A DNA stretch of 39,899 bases, taken from positions 1-39,899 of the forward strand of contig NZ_FZOA01000010.1 in the NCBI RefSeq assembly GCF_900187985.1, given 5' to 3'. The notes beneath the pieces were generated by a model. It did not search any database and was not told the origin of the DNA. It saw only the letters and a program-made list of their open reading frames with translations. This document shows, piece after piece, positions 1-9,889 of the stretch (position 1 is the stretch's first letter; each line of letters begins with the position of its first letter). This DNA is from Methylobacillus rhizosphaerae (GTDB taxonomy: Bacteria; Pseudomonadota; Gammaproteobacteria; Burkholderiales; Methylophilaceae). The position numbers were made by a program, and so were the translations under genes.

Positions 1-55
1 AAGCGCAGTAATGCGTTAAGCTAACCGATACTAATTGCTCGTGAGGCTTGATCCT
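1..55 (+). rRNA. rrl: 23S ribosomal RNA, 3' end (partial)
   Basis: The first bases match the universally conserved 3' end of 23S rRNA: the segment around GCTAACCGATACTAATTG followed by GTGAGGCTTGATCCT. Aligned from memory with the E. coli 3' terminus, the mature end falls near base 55. The rest of the gene lies to the left of the window. About 140 bases of spacer without a tRNA separate it from 5S rRNA. Confidence 0.9.
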
Positions 56-198
56 ATAACCTTGAAACTTGAATCAAGGTATTTTTAAAGCAGCAATCAA
101 AATACCATCTTTACTTCTTCTGTTTGTTGAAGACGAATTTGCGATAGCAAATTCCATCAGACATCAGTGAATGTACCTCGTACACGCACTACCGGTTA

Positions 199-315
199 TG
201 TCTGGCGGCCATAGCGAATTGGACCCACCCCTTCCCATCTCGAACAGGGACGTGAAACGATTCTGCGCCAATGATAGTATGCACCTCGCATGCGAAAGTA
301 GGTCACCGCCAGGCT
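199..315 (+). rRNA. rrf: 5S ribosomal RNA
   Basis: About 117 bases. The 5' strand TGTCTGGCGGCC pairs with the 3' strand ending CCGCCAGGC to form helix I. The internal blocks CCCATCTCGAAC, GTGAAACG and ATGCGAAAGTAGGTCA are the conserved loops of bacterial 5S rRNA. It is the last gene of the rRNA operon and is followed by a strong intrinsic terminator. The exact ends are estimated to within a few bases. Confidence 0.93.
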
Positions 316-351
316 TTTATTTAACATCCAGATTTTCTGGGTGATAACGAG

Positions 352-379
352 AGCCCTCTGTAAGAGGGCTTTTGTTTTT
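352..379 (+). terminator. Intrinsic terminator of the rRNA operon
   Basis: A perfect 8-bp stem, AGCCCTCT (352-359) and AGAGGGCT (363-370), with the 3-base loop GTA, is followed by TTTGTTTTT. It lies 37 bases after 5S rRNA and directly abuts the next promoter. Confidence 0.9.
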
Positions 380-406
380 GTGTTATCAGTATCTGGTTGC
401 TATAAT
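378..406 (+). promoter_or_regulatory. Sigma-70 type promoter for rimP-nusA-infB
   Basis: A perfect -10 box TATAAT (401-406) lies 17 bases after TTGTGT (378-383). Transcription should start near 413. The -35 box overlaps the T-run of the rRNA terminator, so the two transcription units are packed end to end. Confidence 0.65.
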
Positions 407-419
407 AGCGGCCTTGGGG

Positions 420-442
420 ATGGGCGTTGAGCCCATTTTTTA
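420..442 (+). promoter_or_regulatory. Hairpin plus T-run in the rimP 5' leader (attenuator-like)
   Basis: ATGGGC (420-425) and GCCCAT (431-436) form a 6-bp stem with loop GTTGA, followed by TTTTTATTT. It would form within about the first 10 bases of the transcript predicted from the TATAAT box at 401-406. Terminator-like leaders upstream of rimP-nusA are described (the Rfam rimP-leader class), so this is probably that element. Whether it attenuates or stabilises the RNA is not shown by sequence. Confidence 0.6.
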
Positions 443-470
443 TTTGTGGAATCAGGCAATAAGGTTTGCT

Positions 471-905
471 ATGCAGGATTTGAACGCATTGTTGGAGAAG
501 TCCTTGAACCAGCTGGGGTATGAGTTGGTTGAGATGGAGCTGGCCAATCGTGGCAAGATGATTCGTTTATTTATTGATAAGCCGGAAGGCATCAATATTG
601 ATGACTGTGTATTAGTAAGTAATCACCTGAGCAATCTGTTGGCTGTCGAACATGATATAGATTATGACAGGCTGGAAGTATCATCTCCTGGTCTGGATAG
701 GGTATTGAGAAAAGAGTCGGATTTTGTGCGATTCGTCGGAGAGCGTGCTCTGGTGAAGTTGCGTTCGCCGATTGAGGGACGAAAGAATTTTTTAGGCATA
801 TTGCGTGGCGTGGATCAGGATCATCTTGTCATTGAATGCGAGGGCGTTGAGCAACGGATAGCGCTTTCCAGTATTGATAAAGCCAGATTGTCCCCTGAGT
901 TCTAA
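471..905 (+). CDS. rimP: Ribosome maturation factor RimP
   Basis: A 144-residue cytoplasmic protein needed for maturation of the 30S ribosomal subunit. The start chosen is ATG 471, with AAGG at 461-464 as ribosome binding site; the longer upstream extension would begin inside the terminator and promoter. Family features visible are the N-terminal LNxLGYELVExE-like block, the RLFIDKPEGINIDDC segment, and SSPGLDRVLR around residues 77-86, followed by an SH3-like C-terminal domain. It is the first gene of the conserved rimP-nusA-infB operon and lies 27 bases before nusA. Length is normal for the family. Confidence 0.95.
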   Translation: MQDLNALLEKSLNQLGYELVEMELANRGKMIRLFIDKPEGINIDDCVLVSNHLSNLLAVEHDIDYDRLEVSSPGLDRVLRKESDFVRFVGERALVKLRSPIEGRKNFLGILRGVDQDHLVIECEGVEQRIALSSIDKARLSPEF

Positions 906-932
906 ACACCAATTTTTTGGCGGAGATTGAAT

Positions 933-2399
933 ATGAGTCGCGAAATATTATTATTGGTCGATGCACTGGCCCATGAGAAGAATGTGGCCAAAACCGTTAT
1001 TTTTACAGCCTTGGAATTGGCGCTGGCCTCTGCTACCAAGAAGCGTTTTACTGAAGATGCTGATGTGCGTGTAGAAATTAACCGTGATAATGGTGAGTAC
1101 AGTTCTTTTCGTCGTTGGCAAATTGTTGAAGCTGATATGCTGGAAAACCCAGGTGCCGAGGTTGCTGCAGATGATGCACGTGCGGAAGGCCTGGCAATTG
1201 GTGAATATATTGAAGAGCCGCTGGAGTCTGTAGAGTTTGGTCGGATCGGCGCTCAAGCGGCTAAGCAGGTTATCTTGCAGAAAGTGCGTGAGGCTGAGAG
1301 AGAGCAAATTCTGGATGACTTCCTTGCCCGTAAAGAGCACTTGGTCACTGGTGTGATCAAGCGTATGGAAAAAGGCAATGCGATTATCGAAGTAGGTCGC
1401 CTTGAATCCATGTTGCCACGTGAGCAAATGATTCCGAAGGAAAATCTGCGCGTGGGTGATCGGGTGCGGGCTTATCTTTCTCGGATTGAACGAGGTGGTC
1501 GCGGTCCTCAGTTGATTCTGTCACGTATTGCGCCTGAATTCCTGATCAAGTTATTTGAGTTGGAAGTACCTGAAATTGATGAGGGCCTGCTGGAAATCCG
1601 ATCAGCAGCGCGTGATCCTGGTTTGCGTTCAAAAATTGCAGTGAAGTCCAACGATCAGCGTCTTGACCCGGTTGGTACCTGTGTTGGTATGCGTGGTTCA
1701 CGCGTGCAGGCGGTTACTGGTGAGCTGGCAGGTGAGAGAGTGGACATTGTGTTGTGGTCAATGGAACCTGCTCAGTTTGTCATTAATGCGATGGCTCCAG
1801 CGGAAGTATCCGGCATTGTCGTGGATGAAGATGCTCACAGTATGGATGTGATTGTTGATGAGGAGCAGTTGGCACAGGCAATTGGTCGGAGTGGCCAGAA
1901 TGTACGTCTTGCTTCGGAACTGACTGGCTGGACATTGAATATCCTGACCGAAGAAGAAGCTGCGAAGAAGAGCGAAGAAGAGCACAGCAGCACTTTGCAG
2001 TTGTTTGTTGATAAGTTGGATGTGGATGAAGAAGTTGCGGAGATTCTCGTCCAAGAGGGTTTTAGCACGCTTGAAGAAATTGCTTATGTTCCGTTGGTGG
2101 AAATGAGTGAGATTGAAGTTTTTGACGAAGATACCATCAGCGAATTGCGCAAGCGTGCACGTGCCGCATTGCTGACAGAGGCTATTGCCAAGGAAGAGAA
2201 GGTTGGTGAGGCGTCTGAAGATCTGCTGCGTATGGATGGTATGGATGAAGTAACAGCACGTACCCTGGCTAATAAGGGAGTGTCAACAATGGACGATCTT
2301 GCCGATTTGGCAGTAGATGACCTGGTTGAGTTGACTGGAATGGATGTTGAGCGCGCGAAACAATTGATCATGACTGCTCGCGCACCATGGTTTGCCTAA
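933..2399 (+). CDS. nusA: Transcription termination/antitermination factor NusA
   Basis: A 488-residue RNA polymerase-binding elongation factor acting in pausing, termination and rRNA antitermination. The order is: N-terminal polymerase-binding domain (about 1-125); S1 domain starting near [19 protein letters not shown] (about 133); two KH domains (about 205-345, with [17 protein letters not shown] and [17 protein letters not shown]); and two acidic helix-hairpin-helix repeats at the C terminus, ending in ARAPWFA. The start chosen is ATG 933, with CGGAG (921-925) at ideal spacing; a TTG two codons upstream is less likely. It is cotranscribed with rimP and infB. Confidence 0.97.
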   Translation: MSREILLLVDALAHEKNVAKTVIFTALELALASATKKRFTEDADVRVEINRDNGEYSSFRRWQIVEADMLENPGAEVAADDARAEGLAIGEYIEEPLESVEFGRIGAQAAKQVILQKVREAEREQILDDFLARKEHLVTGVIKRMEKGNAIIEVGRLESMLPREQMIPKENLRVGDRVRAYLSRIERGGRGPQLILSRIAPEFLIKLFELEVPEIDEGLLEIRSAARDPGLRSKIAVKSNDQRLDPVGTCVGMRGSRVQAVTGELAGERVDIVLWSMEPAQFVINAMAPAEVSGIVVDEDAHSMDVIVDEEQLAQAIGRSGQNVRLASELTGWTLNILTEEEAAKKSEEEHSSTLQLFVDKLDVDEEVAEILVQEGFSTLEEIAYVPLVEMSEIEVFDEDTISELRKRARAALLTEAIAKEEKVGEASEDLLRMDGMDEVTARTLANKGVSTMDDLADLAVDDLVELTGMDVERAKQLIMTARAPWFA

Positions 2400-2429
2400 G
2401 TTTGAGTTAGGCTGGCGTAGCTAGAGAAA

Positions 2430-2448
2430 TGCACTGATTGACAGTGCA
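2430..2448 (+). other. Small hairpin in the nusA-infB gap
   Basis: TGCACTG (2430-2436) and CAGTGCA (2442-2448) form a perfect 7-bp stem with a 5-base loop. No T-run follows, so it is not an intrinsic terminator. It could be an RNA-processing or stabilising stem within the operon transcript; no function is shown. Confidence 0.4.
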
Positions 2449-2472
2449 AATGAAAGAGACTGGAGTAGCAGA

Positions 2473-5235
2473 ATGGGACAATCGAGCGTAGCACAGTTTG
2501 CCAATGAATTAGGGCTGCCGGCTGAACTGCTTCTGGAGCAATTAAGAGGAGCAGGTGTCAGCAAAACTGCTCATGATGACACGCTTACGGAGCAGGACAA
2601 AACGTCATTGCTGGAATACTTACGCAAGGAACATGGTGCGCAAGAGCCTAAGAATAAAATTACGCTAACTCGTAAGCAAGTGACTGAAATCAAGAAGTCT
2701 GATAGCAGTGGCAAGGCGCGCACCATACAAGTTGAGGTGCGTAAGAAGCGTGTTTTAGTGCGCCGTGATCCTGCACAGGAAGCTATTGCTGAAGAAGAGG
2801 TTGTTGCTCCAGTTGATGAAGAGCAGATTATAGAGGCTGTTGTTGAGCCTGAGGTTGAGTCGGAACCTGTTGCAGTGGTGGAGCCTGAGCCTGTTGTTGA
2901 CACGACGCCTGTGCCTGAACCAGTGGTCGAAGAAACGGTAGCGGCAGTAGAGCCCGAGCCTGTACCTGAGCCAGTGGTTGAGACTGTCACTGCTGAGGCA
3001 GAGCCGCAAGCTCCGGTAGAGCCAGAGGCTGAGAAAGCAGTTGAGCCCGCACGTAAGTTGACAGCAAAAGAGCTGTTGGGTGTGGAAGAGCTTGCATTGC
3101 GAGAGCGTGAAGCAAAGCGGCAAGCAGCTTTGATGGCGATTCAGGCTGAGGAACTGCGCAAGAAACAGGAATTGGCTCAGCGTCGCCAGGAAGAAGCTAA
3201 GCGTGCTGCTGAGGCAGCGGCAAATAAGCTGTCAGAAGGTACTTTGCATAAGCCAGCTGCAAAAGAAGCCCCCAAGACTGAAGACAAGGGTGCGAAAAAA
3301 TCCGGTAAGGGTAGTGCGGGCGCAAAAGAGTGGAATGACGGTGGCAACAAGAAGCGCGGTGGTGTAAAGGCGCGTGGTGAGGCTGGATCAGCTACCCAGG
3401 GATGGCGTGCACATAAGGGAAAATCCAAGTCCAAGGATAATGAATCCCAGCAGCATGCATTCACTGCGCCGACAGAGCCTATTGTGCATGATGTACTTGT
3501 GCCTGAAACCATTACTGTGGGGGATCTTGCTCACAAAATGGCGGTCAAGGCGAGTGAAGTAATCAAAGCACTGATGAAGATGGGCATGATGGTGACGATC
3601 AATCAGGTGCTTGATCAGGAAACTGCGATCATCATTGTGGAAGAAATGGGCCACAATGCTAAGGCAGCGGCTTCTAATGATCCGGAAACCTTCCTGGATG
3701 AAGCTGAGCATGCAGAGGCAGTGCAGGAAGCGCGTCCGCCAGTAGTGACTGTCATGGGCCACGTTGATCATGGTAAGACTTCCCTGCTGGATTACATTCG
3801 TCGCAGTCGTGTGGCTTCTGGTGAAGCAGGCGGCATTACTCAGCATATTGGTGCTTACCATGTGGAAACTCCACGCGGCATGGTGACTTTCCTGGATACT
3901 CCTGGTCACGAAGCATTTACTGCGATGCGTGCACGTGGTGCAAAGGCAACGGATGTTGTGATTCTGGTAGTGGCTGCAGATGATGGTGTCATGCCGCAAA
4001 CGATCGAGGCCGTACACCATGCCAAGGCGGCCGGCGTGCCGTTGGTTGTGGCAGTGAATAAGATTGATAAGGCCGAAGCTAATCCGGAACGCGTGAAGCA
4101 GGAGTTGGTGAGTCACGAAGTTGTCCCCGAAGATTGGGGTGGTGACACCATGTTTGTCGAAGTGTCCGCCAAGACTGGTCTGGGTATCGATAACCTGCTG
4201 GAAGCAGTACTGCTACAAGCGGAAGTGTTGGAGCTGAAAGCGCCAAAGAATACCCCGGCCAAGGGGCTCGTCATCGAAGGACGTTTGGACAAGGGCCGTG
4301 GCCCTGTATCCACTATTCTGGTTCAATCCGGTACGCTCAAACGTGGCGACATGATTCTGGCTGGTAGTGCTTATGGTCGTGTGCGTGCGATGCTGGATGA
4401 AAGTGGCAATGACGTGAAAGAGGCGGGACCATCCATCCCGGTAGAAATTCTGGGCCTATCCGATGTGCCTAACTCCGGCGAAGAAGTCATTGTGCTGAAT
4501 GATGAGCGCAAGGCGCGTGAAATTGCCCTGTTCCGTCAAGGTAAATTCCGTGATGTGAAGCTGGCGAAACAGCAAGCAGCCAAGTTGGAAAACATGTTTG
4601 AACAGATGGGTGAGGGAGAGGTCAAAGTGCTGCCTCTGATCATCAAGTCAGACGTACAGGGCTCTTACGAAGCGCTGGCGACATCGCTACAGAAATTGTC
4701 CACTGATGAAGTCAAGGTCAACATCATTCATACCGGTGTTGGTGCGATTACGGAATCTGACGTCAACCTTGCTGCGGCGTCTAAGACGGTGATTATAGGT
4801 TTCAACGTGCGTGCTGATGCGGGCGCGCGCAAGCTGATGGATAGTTCTGGTGTGGATGTGCGCTATTACACCATCATCTACGAAGCAGTGGATGAAGTGA
4901 AGGCGGCATTGGGCGGTATGTTGTCACCAGAGCAGAAGGAAAACGTGATCGGCACCGTGGAAATCCGTGAGGTATTCCGTATTTCCAAGGTCGGTTCGGT
5001 TGCTGGTTGTTACGTGCAGGATGGTGTTATCCGTCGTAACTCCAAGATTCGCCTGATCCGTGACAATGTCGTGATTCATACTGGCGAACTGGACTCGCTG
5101 AAGCGTTTCAAGGATGACGTCAAGGAAGTGAAATCCAATTTCGAGTGCGGCCTGTCCTTGAAGAACTATAACGAAATTGAAGTAGGCGATATTCTGGAAG
5201 TATTCGAAGTCGTGGAAGTTGCGAGAACCCTATAA
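2473..5235 (+). CDS. infB: Translation initiation factor IF-2
   Basis: A 920-residue GTPase that delivers initiator tRNA to the 30S subunit. The N-terminal domain starts [20 protein letters not shown] long glutamate-, proline- and valine-rich stretch (about 105-190) and a lysine/alanine-rich charged region (about 195-330) form the variable linker. The G domain holds G1 GHVDHGKT (about 428-435), the GGITQHIG switch (about 453), DTPGHEAF (about 475), NKID (about 529) and SAK (about 565), followed by the C-terminal beta-barrels and the fMet-tRNA-binding domain. GGAG at 2463-2466 precedes the ATG. Length is typical of betaproteobacteria. Confidence 0.97.
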   Translation: MGQSSVAQFANELGLPAELLLEQLRGAGVSKTAHDDTLTEQDKTSLLEYLRKEHGAQEPKNKITLTRKQVTEIKKSDSSGKARTIQVEVRKKRVLVRRDPAQEAIAEEEVVAPVDEEQIIEAVVEPEVESEPVAVVEPEPVVDTTPVPEPVVEETVAAVEPEPVPEPVVETVTAEAEPQAPVEPEAEKAVEPARKLTAKELLGVEELALREREAKRQAALMAIQAEELRKKQELAQRRQEEAKRAAEAAANKLSEGTLHKPAAKEAPKTEDKGAKKSGKGSAGAKEWNDGGNKKRGGVKARGEAGSATQGWRAHKGKSKSKDNESQQHAFTAPTEPIVHDVLVPETITVGDLAHKMAVKASEVIKALMKMGMMVTINQVLDQETAIIIVEEMGHNAKAAASNDPETFLDEAEHAEAVQEARPPVVTVMGHVDHGKTSLLDYIRRSRVASGEAGGITQHIGAYHVETPRGMVTFLDTPGHEAFTAMRARGAKATDVVILVVAADDGVMPQTIEAVHHAKAAGVPLVVAVNKIDKAEANPERVKQELVSHEVVPEDWGGDTMFVEVSAKTGLGIDNLLEAVLLQAEVLELKAPKNTPAKGLVIEGRLDKGRGPVSTILVQSGTLKRGDMILAGSAYGRVRAMLDESGNDVKEAGPSIPVEILGLSDVPNSGEEVIVLNDERKAREIALFRQGKFRDVKLAKQQAAKLENMFEQMGEGEVKVLPLIIKSDVQGSYEALATSLQKLSTDEVKVNIIHTGVGAITESDVNLAAASKTVIIGFNVRADAGARKLMDSSGVDVRYYTIIYEAVDEVKAALGGMLSPEQKENVIGTVEIREVFRISKVGSVAGCYVQDGVIRRNSKIRLIRDNVVIHTGELDSLKRFKDDVKEVKSNFECGLSLKNYNEIEVGDILEVFEVVEVARTL

Positions 5236-5238
5236 GTC

Positions 5239-5610
5239 ATGGCTAAGGTATTTTCCAGAAGTGACCGTGTTGCCGAGCAGATCCAGCGAGAACTCGCTGA
5301 TCTGCTGCAATTCGAAGTCAAGGACCCCCGTGTTTCCATGGTGACAGTGACCGAGGTCGAAGTCAGTGGTGATATGGCGCATGCCAAAATTTACTATACG
5401 GCACCGCAAGGTACGCCGGAGTTGCAGAAGGGGCTGGAAAAATCTGCAGGTTTCCTGCGTAGTCAGCTCGCAAAGCGATTGTTGCTCAGGACTGTGCCGC
5501 AACTTCACTTCAATTACGACGCTTCTATTGATCATGGTATGCATATCGCCAAGCTGATTGACGAGGTTTTGCCTCCAGTCGAACCAGAGCAAGACGAACC
5601 TTCCAACTGA
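5239..5610 (+). CDS. rbfA: 30S ribosome-binding factor RbfA
   Basis: A 123-residue KH-fold protein for late 16S rRNA maturation and cold adaptation. Recognisable blocks are SRSDRVAEQIQRELADLLQ, the KDPRVSMVTVTEVEVSGD segment, and KIYYT. The ATG lies three bases after the infB stop codon, so translation is probably coupled. Gene order infB-rbfA-truB is the classic arrangement. Confidence 0.95.
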   Translation: MAKVFSRSDRVAEQIQRELADLLQFEVKDPRVSMVTVTEVEVSGDMAHAKIYYTAPQGTPELQKGLEKSAGFLRSQLAKRLLLRTVPQLHFNYDASIDHGMHIAKLIDEVLPPVEPEQDEPSN

Positions 5611-5625
5611 TAACAACGGTAAGCT

Positions 5626-6531
5626 GTGCAATTCAGAAGAATCAAGCGCAATATCGACGGTGTGCTGCTGCTGGACAAACCGCTCGGTATTTCCTCCAAC
5701 CAGGCATTACAGATCGTCAAGCGTCTCTACCAGGCAGCCAAGGCTGGCCATACTGGCAGCCTTGACCCATTAGCAAGCGGCTTATTGCCCATTTGCCTGG
5801 GCGAAGCTACCAAATTTTCCCATTTCTTGCTGGATGCTGATAAGAGCTACCGGGCACTAGTGACCTTGGGCAGCACGACCACGACAGGCGATGCCGAGGG
5901 CGAAGTGCTGGAGCGCTCACCTGTCAACACGACGCAATCTGAGCTGGAAGTTGCACTGACGAAAATGGTCGGCGATATCTTGCAAGTTCCTCCCATGTAT
6001 TCTGCATTGAAACATGGTGGCAAAGCACTGTATGAGTATGCGCGTGATGGTGTGGAGATTGCTCGTGAACCCAGGCCAGTGACCATACATGCCATTACGC
6101 TGGAGCGGTTCGATGGCCAGCAGTTCGAGATGGTGGTTTCATGTAGCAAAGGTACCTACATACGGACGCTGGCTGAAGACATTGGCAAGCTGCTGGGATG
6201 TGGTGCTCATCTTGGTGGTTTGCGGCGTCTGACAACAGCGCATTTTAATCTGCAGGATGCAGTGACGATTGAGCAACTTGACCAGATGTCGCTGGAACAG
6301 CGTGATGCAACTCTGCTCGGGGCGGATGCAGCGATTGAGGACTTGCCTCAAGTGAGCATTGACGATGATAGTGCCTTTTATTTATTGCGCGGCCAGGAAG
6401 TATGGAAATCAGGTTTGAGTATTGAGGGGTTATTTAGGCTTTACTCTGAACAAGGTGCTTTTCTTGGGATTGGAGAGCAAACCTCCCGTGGTTCGATTGC
6501 CCCCAAACGTCTGCTTCGGCAGGCAGGCTGA
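5626..6531 (+). CDS. truB: tRNA pseudouridine(55) synthase TruB
   Basis: A 301-residue enzyme that makes pseudouridine 55 in the T-loop of tRNAs. The catalytic aspartate is Asp47 in GHTGSLDPLASGLLP; the LLLDKPLGISSNQAL block near the N terminus and the GTYIRTLAEDIG motif are also present. The start is GTG 5626, 15 bases after the rbfA stop; no ATG exists before the conserved N-terminal block. The C-terminal TruB/PUA-like region is present, ending in APKRLLRQ. Confidence 0.95.
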   Translation: MQFRRIKRNIDGVLLLDKPLGISSNQALQIVKRLYQAAKAGHTGSLDPLASGLLPICLGEATKFSHFLLDADKSYRALVTLGSTTTTGDAEGEVLERSPVNTTQSELEVALTKMVGDILQVPPMYSALKHGGKALYEYARDGVEIAREPRPVTIHAITLERFDGQQFEMVVSCSKGTYIRTLAEDIGKLLGCGAHLGGLRRLTTAHFNLQDAVTIEQLDQMSLEQRDATLLGADAAIEDLPQVSIDDDSAFYLLRGQEVWKSGLSIEGLFRLYSEQGAFLGIGEQTSRGSIAPKRLLRQAG

Positions 6532-6545
6532 TAGCAGCAGTACTC

Positions 6546-6582
6546 CTGTCTCAGGAAAGCATGAAAGATGCCCCTGGGACAG
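6546..6582 (+). other. Long imperfect hairpin after truB
   Basis: CTGTCTCAGG (6546-6555) pairs with CCTGGGACAG (6573-6582) with one G-U pair. A nested GCAT/ATGC stem (6559-6562, 6568-6571) sits in the loop. There is no T-run after it, so intrinsic termination is unlikely. It may be a processing signal between truB and the separately promoted rpsO. Confidence 0.4.
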
Positions 6583-6615
6583 ACGGACGATAAACAGTAT
6601 GACAATACTACTTTA

Positions 6616-6644
6616 TTGAATTTATATATAAATAGAGTTATAAT
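6616..6644 (+). promoter_or_regulatory. Sigma-70 type promoter for rpsO-pnp
   Basis: TTGAAT (6616-6621), a 17-base spacer and a perfect TATAAT (6639-6644) lie in an A+T-rich stretch. The predicted start near 6651 leaves a leader of about 88 bases before rpsO, long enough for the translational autoregulation by S15 known in other bacteria; a pseudoknot was not demonstrated here. Confidence 0.65.
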
Positions 6645-6738
6645 TCCGCGTTGATTGTAAGAAGAATGCTCTGGCGGGCTTGATGTAACCTGCATTTGCA
6701 TTGACGCAAAACACATCTCACATATACAGGATTAAGTT

Positions 6739-7008
6739 ATGGCAATTACAGTTCAAGAAACAGCAAAGATTGTTGCTGATTTTCAACAAGCTCCAAATGA
6801 TACAGGTAGCCCAGAAGTTCAAGTTGCACTTCTCAGTGCCCGCATTACCTATTTAACTGAGCATTTCAAAAGCAATGCCAAGGATCACCACTCACGTCGT
6901 GGTCTTCTCAAGCTGGTAAGTCAGCGCCGTAAGTTGCTTGACTATCTCAAGCGCAAGAATGCTGATCGTTATCGTACATTGATCGAGCGCTTGGGTCTGC
7001 GTAAGTAA
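6739..7008 (+). CDS. rpsO: 30S ribosomal protein S15
   Basis: An 89-residue primary 16S rRNA-binding protein of the central domain. Conserved features are [22 protein letters not shown], the [22 protein letters not shown] segment and a C terminus of [16 protein letters not shown] at 6729-6732 serves as ribosome binding site. It has its own promoter and is followed by an intrinsic terminator before pnp, the widespread rpsO-pnp arrangement. Confidence 0.97.
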   Translation: MAITVQETAKIVADFQQAPNDTGSPEVQVALLSARITYLTEHFKSNAKDHHSRRGLLKLVSQRRKLLDYLKRKNADRYRTLIERLGLRK

Positions 7009-7033
7009 TATCGCGCACTTGTGAACTCATAAG

Positions 7034-7083
7034 ATAAGCCGAAAGCAGGGCGGAGACGCAATGCTTATCGGCTTATTTTTTTA
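7034..7083 (+). terminator. Intrinsic terminator between rpsO and pnp
   Basis: ATAAGCCGAAAGCA (7034-7047) pairs with TGCTTATCGGCTTAT (7062-7076) with a single bulged T, then a run of T follows (7076-7082). It is probably partial, letting some transcription reach pnp, because no separate pnp promoter was recognised. Such a stem could also be the RNase III site used in pnp autoregulation elsewhere. Confidence 0.8.
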
Positions 7084-7099
7084 TTAAAGGACAATTATT

Positions 7100-9241
7100 G
7101 TGACGGCAATCAAGAAAACGATTACCTACGGTCAGCATGAACTGACCCTCGAAACCGGAGAAATTGCACGCCAGGCCGATGGTGCAGTCATGGTGAGCTA
7201 TGGCGATACTGTCGTGTTGGTCACTGTGGTGGGCAAGCGCGAAGTCAAGCCAGGCCAGGATTTCTTTCCACTGACTGTTGACTATCAAGAGCGTACCTAC
7301 GCTGCTGGTAAGATTCCAGGTGGATTTTTCAAGCGTGAAGGTCGTCCTTCAGAAAAGGAAACACTGACTTCCCGCCTGATCGACCGTCCATTGCGTCCAC
7401 TGTTTCCGGAAGCCTTCCTGAATGAAGTGCAAATCGTTGCAACCGTTATTTCGTCGGACAGTGAAATCGATTCAGATATTCCAGCGATTATTGGTGCTTC
7501 CGCTGCGTTGGCCGTTTCGGGTATTCCATTCTATGGTCCGATTGGTGCTGCGCGTGTTGGCTATATCAATGGCGAATATGTGCTCAATCCGACTGCCTCT
7601 CAGCTGAAGGAAACTCAGTTGGACCTGGTCGTCGCGGCGACTGACAGCGCTGTGTTGATGGTAGAGTCCGAAGCCAAGGAACTGCCGGAAGATGTAATGC
7701 TGGGTTCTGTAGTTTACGGCCATGAGCAAATGCAGGCTGTGATCAACGCGATCAACGAGATGGCTGCCGAAGTTGGCAATGAGCCATGGGACTGGACACC
7801 GCCAGAAGAAAATACAGCCTTGATCGAAAAAGTCACGGCTGCTGCTGGTGAAGACATTAATGCGGCTTACCAAATCAAGTCCAAAGGTGCACGTTCTACC
7901 AAGCTGGATGAAGTGAAGAGTCGTGTGCTGGCTGAATTGGTCACCGAAGAAACTTCCAGTGATGAAGTCGGTGAAATCAAGACAATTCTACACAATCTGG
8001 AAGCCAAGATTGTACGTAGCCAGATCCTGAATGGCGAGCCACGTATTGATGGTCGCGATACGCGCACTGTGCGTCCTATCACGATCCGTACTGGCGTACT
8101 GCCACGCACTCATGGTTCAGCATTGTTCACCCGTGGTGAAACACAAGCCCTGGTGGTCGCCACTCTGGGGACGGGTCGCGATGAGCAGATCATTGATGCG
8201 CTGCAAGGTGAATACACAGATCGCTTCATGTTGCATTACAACATGCCTCCATACGCCACTGGCGAAACTGGTCGTGTTGGCACACCAAAGCGTCGTGAAA
8301 TTGGTCATGGCCGTCTGGCTAAACGTGCGTTGCTGGCGGTATTGCCAAGCAAGGAAGAATTTGGCTATACCATCCGTGTTGTCTCCGAAATCACTGAATC
8401 CAACGGCTCCAGCTCCATGGCATCTGTTTGCGGTGGCTGTCTGTCATTGCAGGATGCAGGTGTTCCTGTAAAGGCACAAGTGGCTGGTATTGCCATGGGC
8501 CTGATTAAGGAAGGCAATCGTGTTGCTGTGTTGACTGATATCCTGGGTGATGAAGATCATCTGGGTGATATGGACTTCAAGGTGGCAGGTACTGAGTCTG
8601 GTATTACTGCACTGCAAATGGACATCAAGATTACCGGTATTACTGCGGAAATCATGAAAGTGGCATTGTCCCAAGCCAAGGAAGGTCGTATCCACATCCT
8701 TGGTTTGATGAAGGAGGCTATGGGAGAAGCTCGTCAGGAGCTGTCCGCATTTGCACCGCGTATTATCACCATGAAGATCAATCCAGAGAAAATCCGTGAT
8801 GTGATCGGCAAGGGTGGAGCGGTTATCCGTGCACTGACTGAAGAAACTGGCACGACCATTGATATCGAAGAAGATGGCACGATCAAGATCGGTTGCACCA
8901 GCGCAGAAGCAGGTGAAGAAGCCAAGAAGCGCATCGAAGCAATTACTGCTGAAGTGGAAGTTGGGCAAGTGTATGAGGGTACTGTCCTCAAGTTATTGGA
9001 TTTTGGCGCTATTGTTTCACTGCTGCCAGGCAAGGATGGTTTGCTGCATATCTCGCAAATTGCCCATCAGCGCGTGAATGCAGTGGCTGATTTCCTCAAG
9101 GAAGGCCAGGTAGTCAAGGTCAAGGTGCTGGAGGTGGACGATAAGGGTCGTGTACGCCTGAGTGCCAAGGCATTGATAGAGCCTCCTGCGGCAGAAGAGA
9201 AGGCCGAAGAAGCCCCTGCTGTTGACCAGCCGGATGCTTGA
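7100..9241 (+). CDS. pnp: Polyribonucleotide nucleotidyltransferase (PNPase)
   Basis: A 713-residue phosphorolytic 3'-5' exoribonuclease and degradosome component. It has two RNase PH domains (the first with [29 protein letters not shown], here split as [15 protein letters not shown] then FFKREGRP), an alpha-helical linker, and the second core domain with [13 protein letters not shown] domain ([17 protein letters not shown], about 568) and an S1 domain ([16 protein letters not shown], about 627) follow. The start is GTG 7100 with AAAGGA (7086-7091). The C terminus is short and acidic. Confidence 0.97.
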   Translation: MTAIKKTITYGQHELTLETGEIARQADGAVMVSYGDTVVLVTVVGKREVKPGQDFFPLTVDYQERTYAAGKIPGGFFKREGRPSEKETLTSRLIDRPLRPLFPEAFLNEVQIVATVISSDSEIDSDIPAIIGASAALAVSGIPFYGPIGAARVGYINGEYVLNPTASQLKETQLDLVVAATDSAVLMVESEAKELPEDVMLGSVVYGHEQMQAVINAINEMAAEVGNEPWDWTPPEENTALIEKVTAAAGEDINAAYQIKSKGARSTKLDEVKSRVLAELVTEETSSDEVGEIKTILHNLEAKIVRSQILNGEPRIDGRDTRTVRPITIRTGVLPRTHGSALFTRGETQALVVATLGTGRDEQIIDALQGEYTDRFMLHYNMPPYATGETGRVGTPKRREIGHGRLAKRALLAVLPSKEEFGYTIRVVSEITESNGSSSMASVCGGCLSLQDAGVPVKAQVAGIAMGLIKEGNRVAVLTDILGDEDHLGDMDFKVAGTESGITALQMDIKITGITAEIMKVALSQAKEGRIHILGLMKEAMGEARQELSAFAPRIITMKINPEKIRDVIGKGGAVIRALTEETGTTIDIEEDGTIKIGCTSAEAGEEAKKRIEAITAEVEVGQVYEGTVLKLLDFGAIVSLLPGKDGLLHISQIAHQRVNAVADFLKEGQVVKVKVLEVDDKGRVRLSAKALIEPPAAEEKAEEAPAVDQPDA

Positions 9242-9257
9242 TCGCTAGCTAGCAAGT

Positions 9258-9290
9258 AAAAAAGGCCGGTTTGATAACCGGCCTTTTTAT
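9258..9290. terminator. Bidirectional intrinsic terminator between pnp and dksA
   Basis: A perfect 10-bp stem, AAAGGCCGGT (9261-9270) and ACCGGCCTTT (9277-9286), with loop TTGATA. It is preceded by an A-run and followed by TTTTTATTT. Read on either strand it gives a stem plus T-run, so it can end both pnp (plus) and dksA (minus). Confidence 0.9.
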
Positions 9291-9378
9291 TTAAGCAAAA
9301 TTTGAGGTTGCTGGGTTGTTCAGCAGATAAGCAATAGCGCGCTATCTTGACGGTAGCGTACTATTGCGAATGAATGCG

Positions 9379-9801
9379 TTATTTGGCAACCTGTTTTTCG
9401 CGGATTTCGTCCAGGGTCTTGCAGTCTATGCATAGTGTTGCAGTAGGGCGGGCTTCCAGCCGTTTCAGGCCGATTTCCACGCCGCAACCATTGCAATAGC
9501 CATAGTCACCTGCGTCGATATTGGCAAGCGTTTCGTCAATCTTCTTGATCAGTTTGCGTTCGCGATCGCGATTACGCAACTCAAGTGCCATGTCGGATTC
9601 CTGACTAGCCCTGTCATTGGGGTCAGCAAACATGGTGACTTCATCCTGCATGGTATGTACCGTGCGATCAATGTCATGACTCAGCTCCGCTTTCCAGTCA
9701 TTCAAAATCTTCCGGAAATGATCCAGCTGCTTTTTATTCATGTATTCCTCATCAGCCTTGGGCTGGTAAGGAACAAATTGTCTTGTAATTGCTTCAGCCA
9801 T
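9379..9801 (-). CDS. dksA: RNA polymerase-binding transcription factor DksA
   Basis: A 140-residue regulator that works with ppGpp in the RNA polymerase secondary channel. The coiled-coil region contains the tip [10 protein letters not shown], including the conserved Asp-x-x-Asp pattern. The C-terminal zinc finger is CNGC followed after 17 residues by CIDC. The start is placed at ATG 9801 (MAEAITRQF) with AAGG just upstream; a longer 17-residue extension lacks the family pattern. It lies downstream of folD on the same strand. Confidence 0.95.
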   Translation of the reverse strand: MAEAITRQFVPYQPKADEEYMNKKQLDHFRKILNDWKAELSHDIDRTVHTMQDEVTMFADPNDRASQESDMALELRNRDRERKLIKKIDETLANIDAGDYGYCNGCGVEIGLKRLEARPTATLCIDCKTLDEIREKQVAK

Positions 9802-9824
9802 GTGCGCCTTAAAAGTTAACTTTT

Positions 9825-9852
9825 TATTAACAGAAAAATAAAGCAAGCGCAA
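9825..9852 (-). promoter_or_regulatory. Possible dksA promoter
   Basis: Reading the minus strand, TTGCGC (complement of 9847-9852) and TTAATA (complement of 9825-9830) are separated by 16 bases, with a TG just before the -10 region. The 14-base perfect palindrome AAAAGTTAACTTTT (9811-9824) follows immediately, in what would be the leader. Match to consensus is moderate. Confidence 0.35.
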
Positions 9853-9889
9853 GTGTACACTGAATGGCGCAGTGATGCAAAAGCCTGTA

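Noticed and set aside
3388-4116. A long open frame on the minus strand (about 240 codons) inside infB
   Set aside because: It is antisense to the conserved G domain of IF-2, is His-rich and has no family-like motifs; it is a by-product of codon usage in infB.
6546-6582. Hairpin after truB as an intrinsic terminator
   Set aside because: No T-run follows the stem; it is listed only as a structure.
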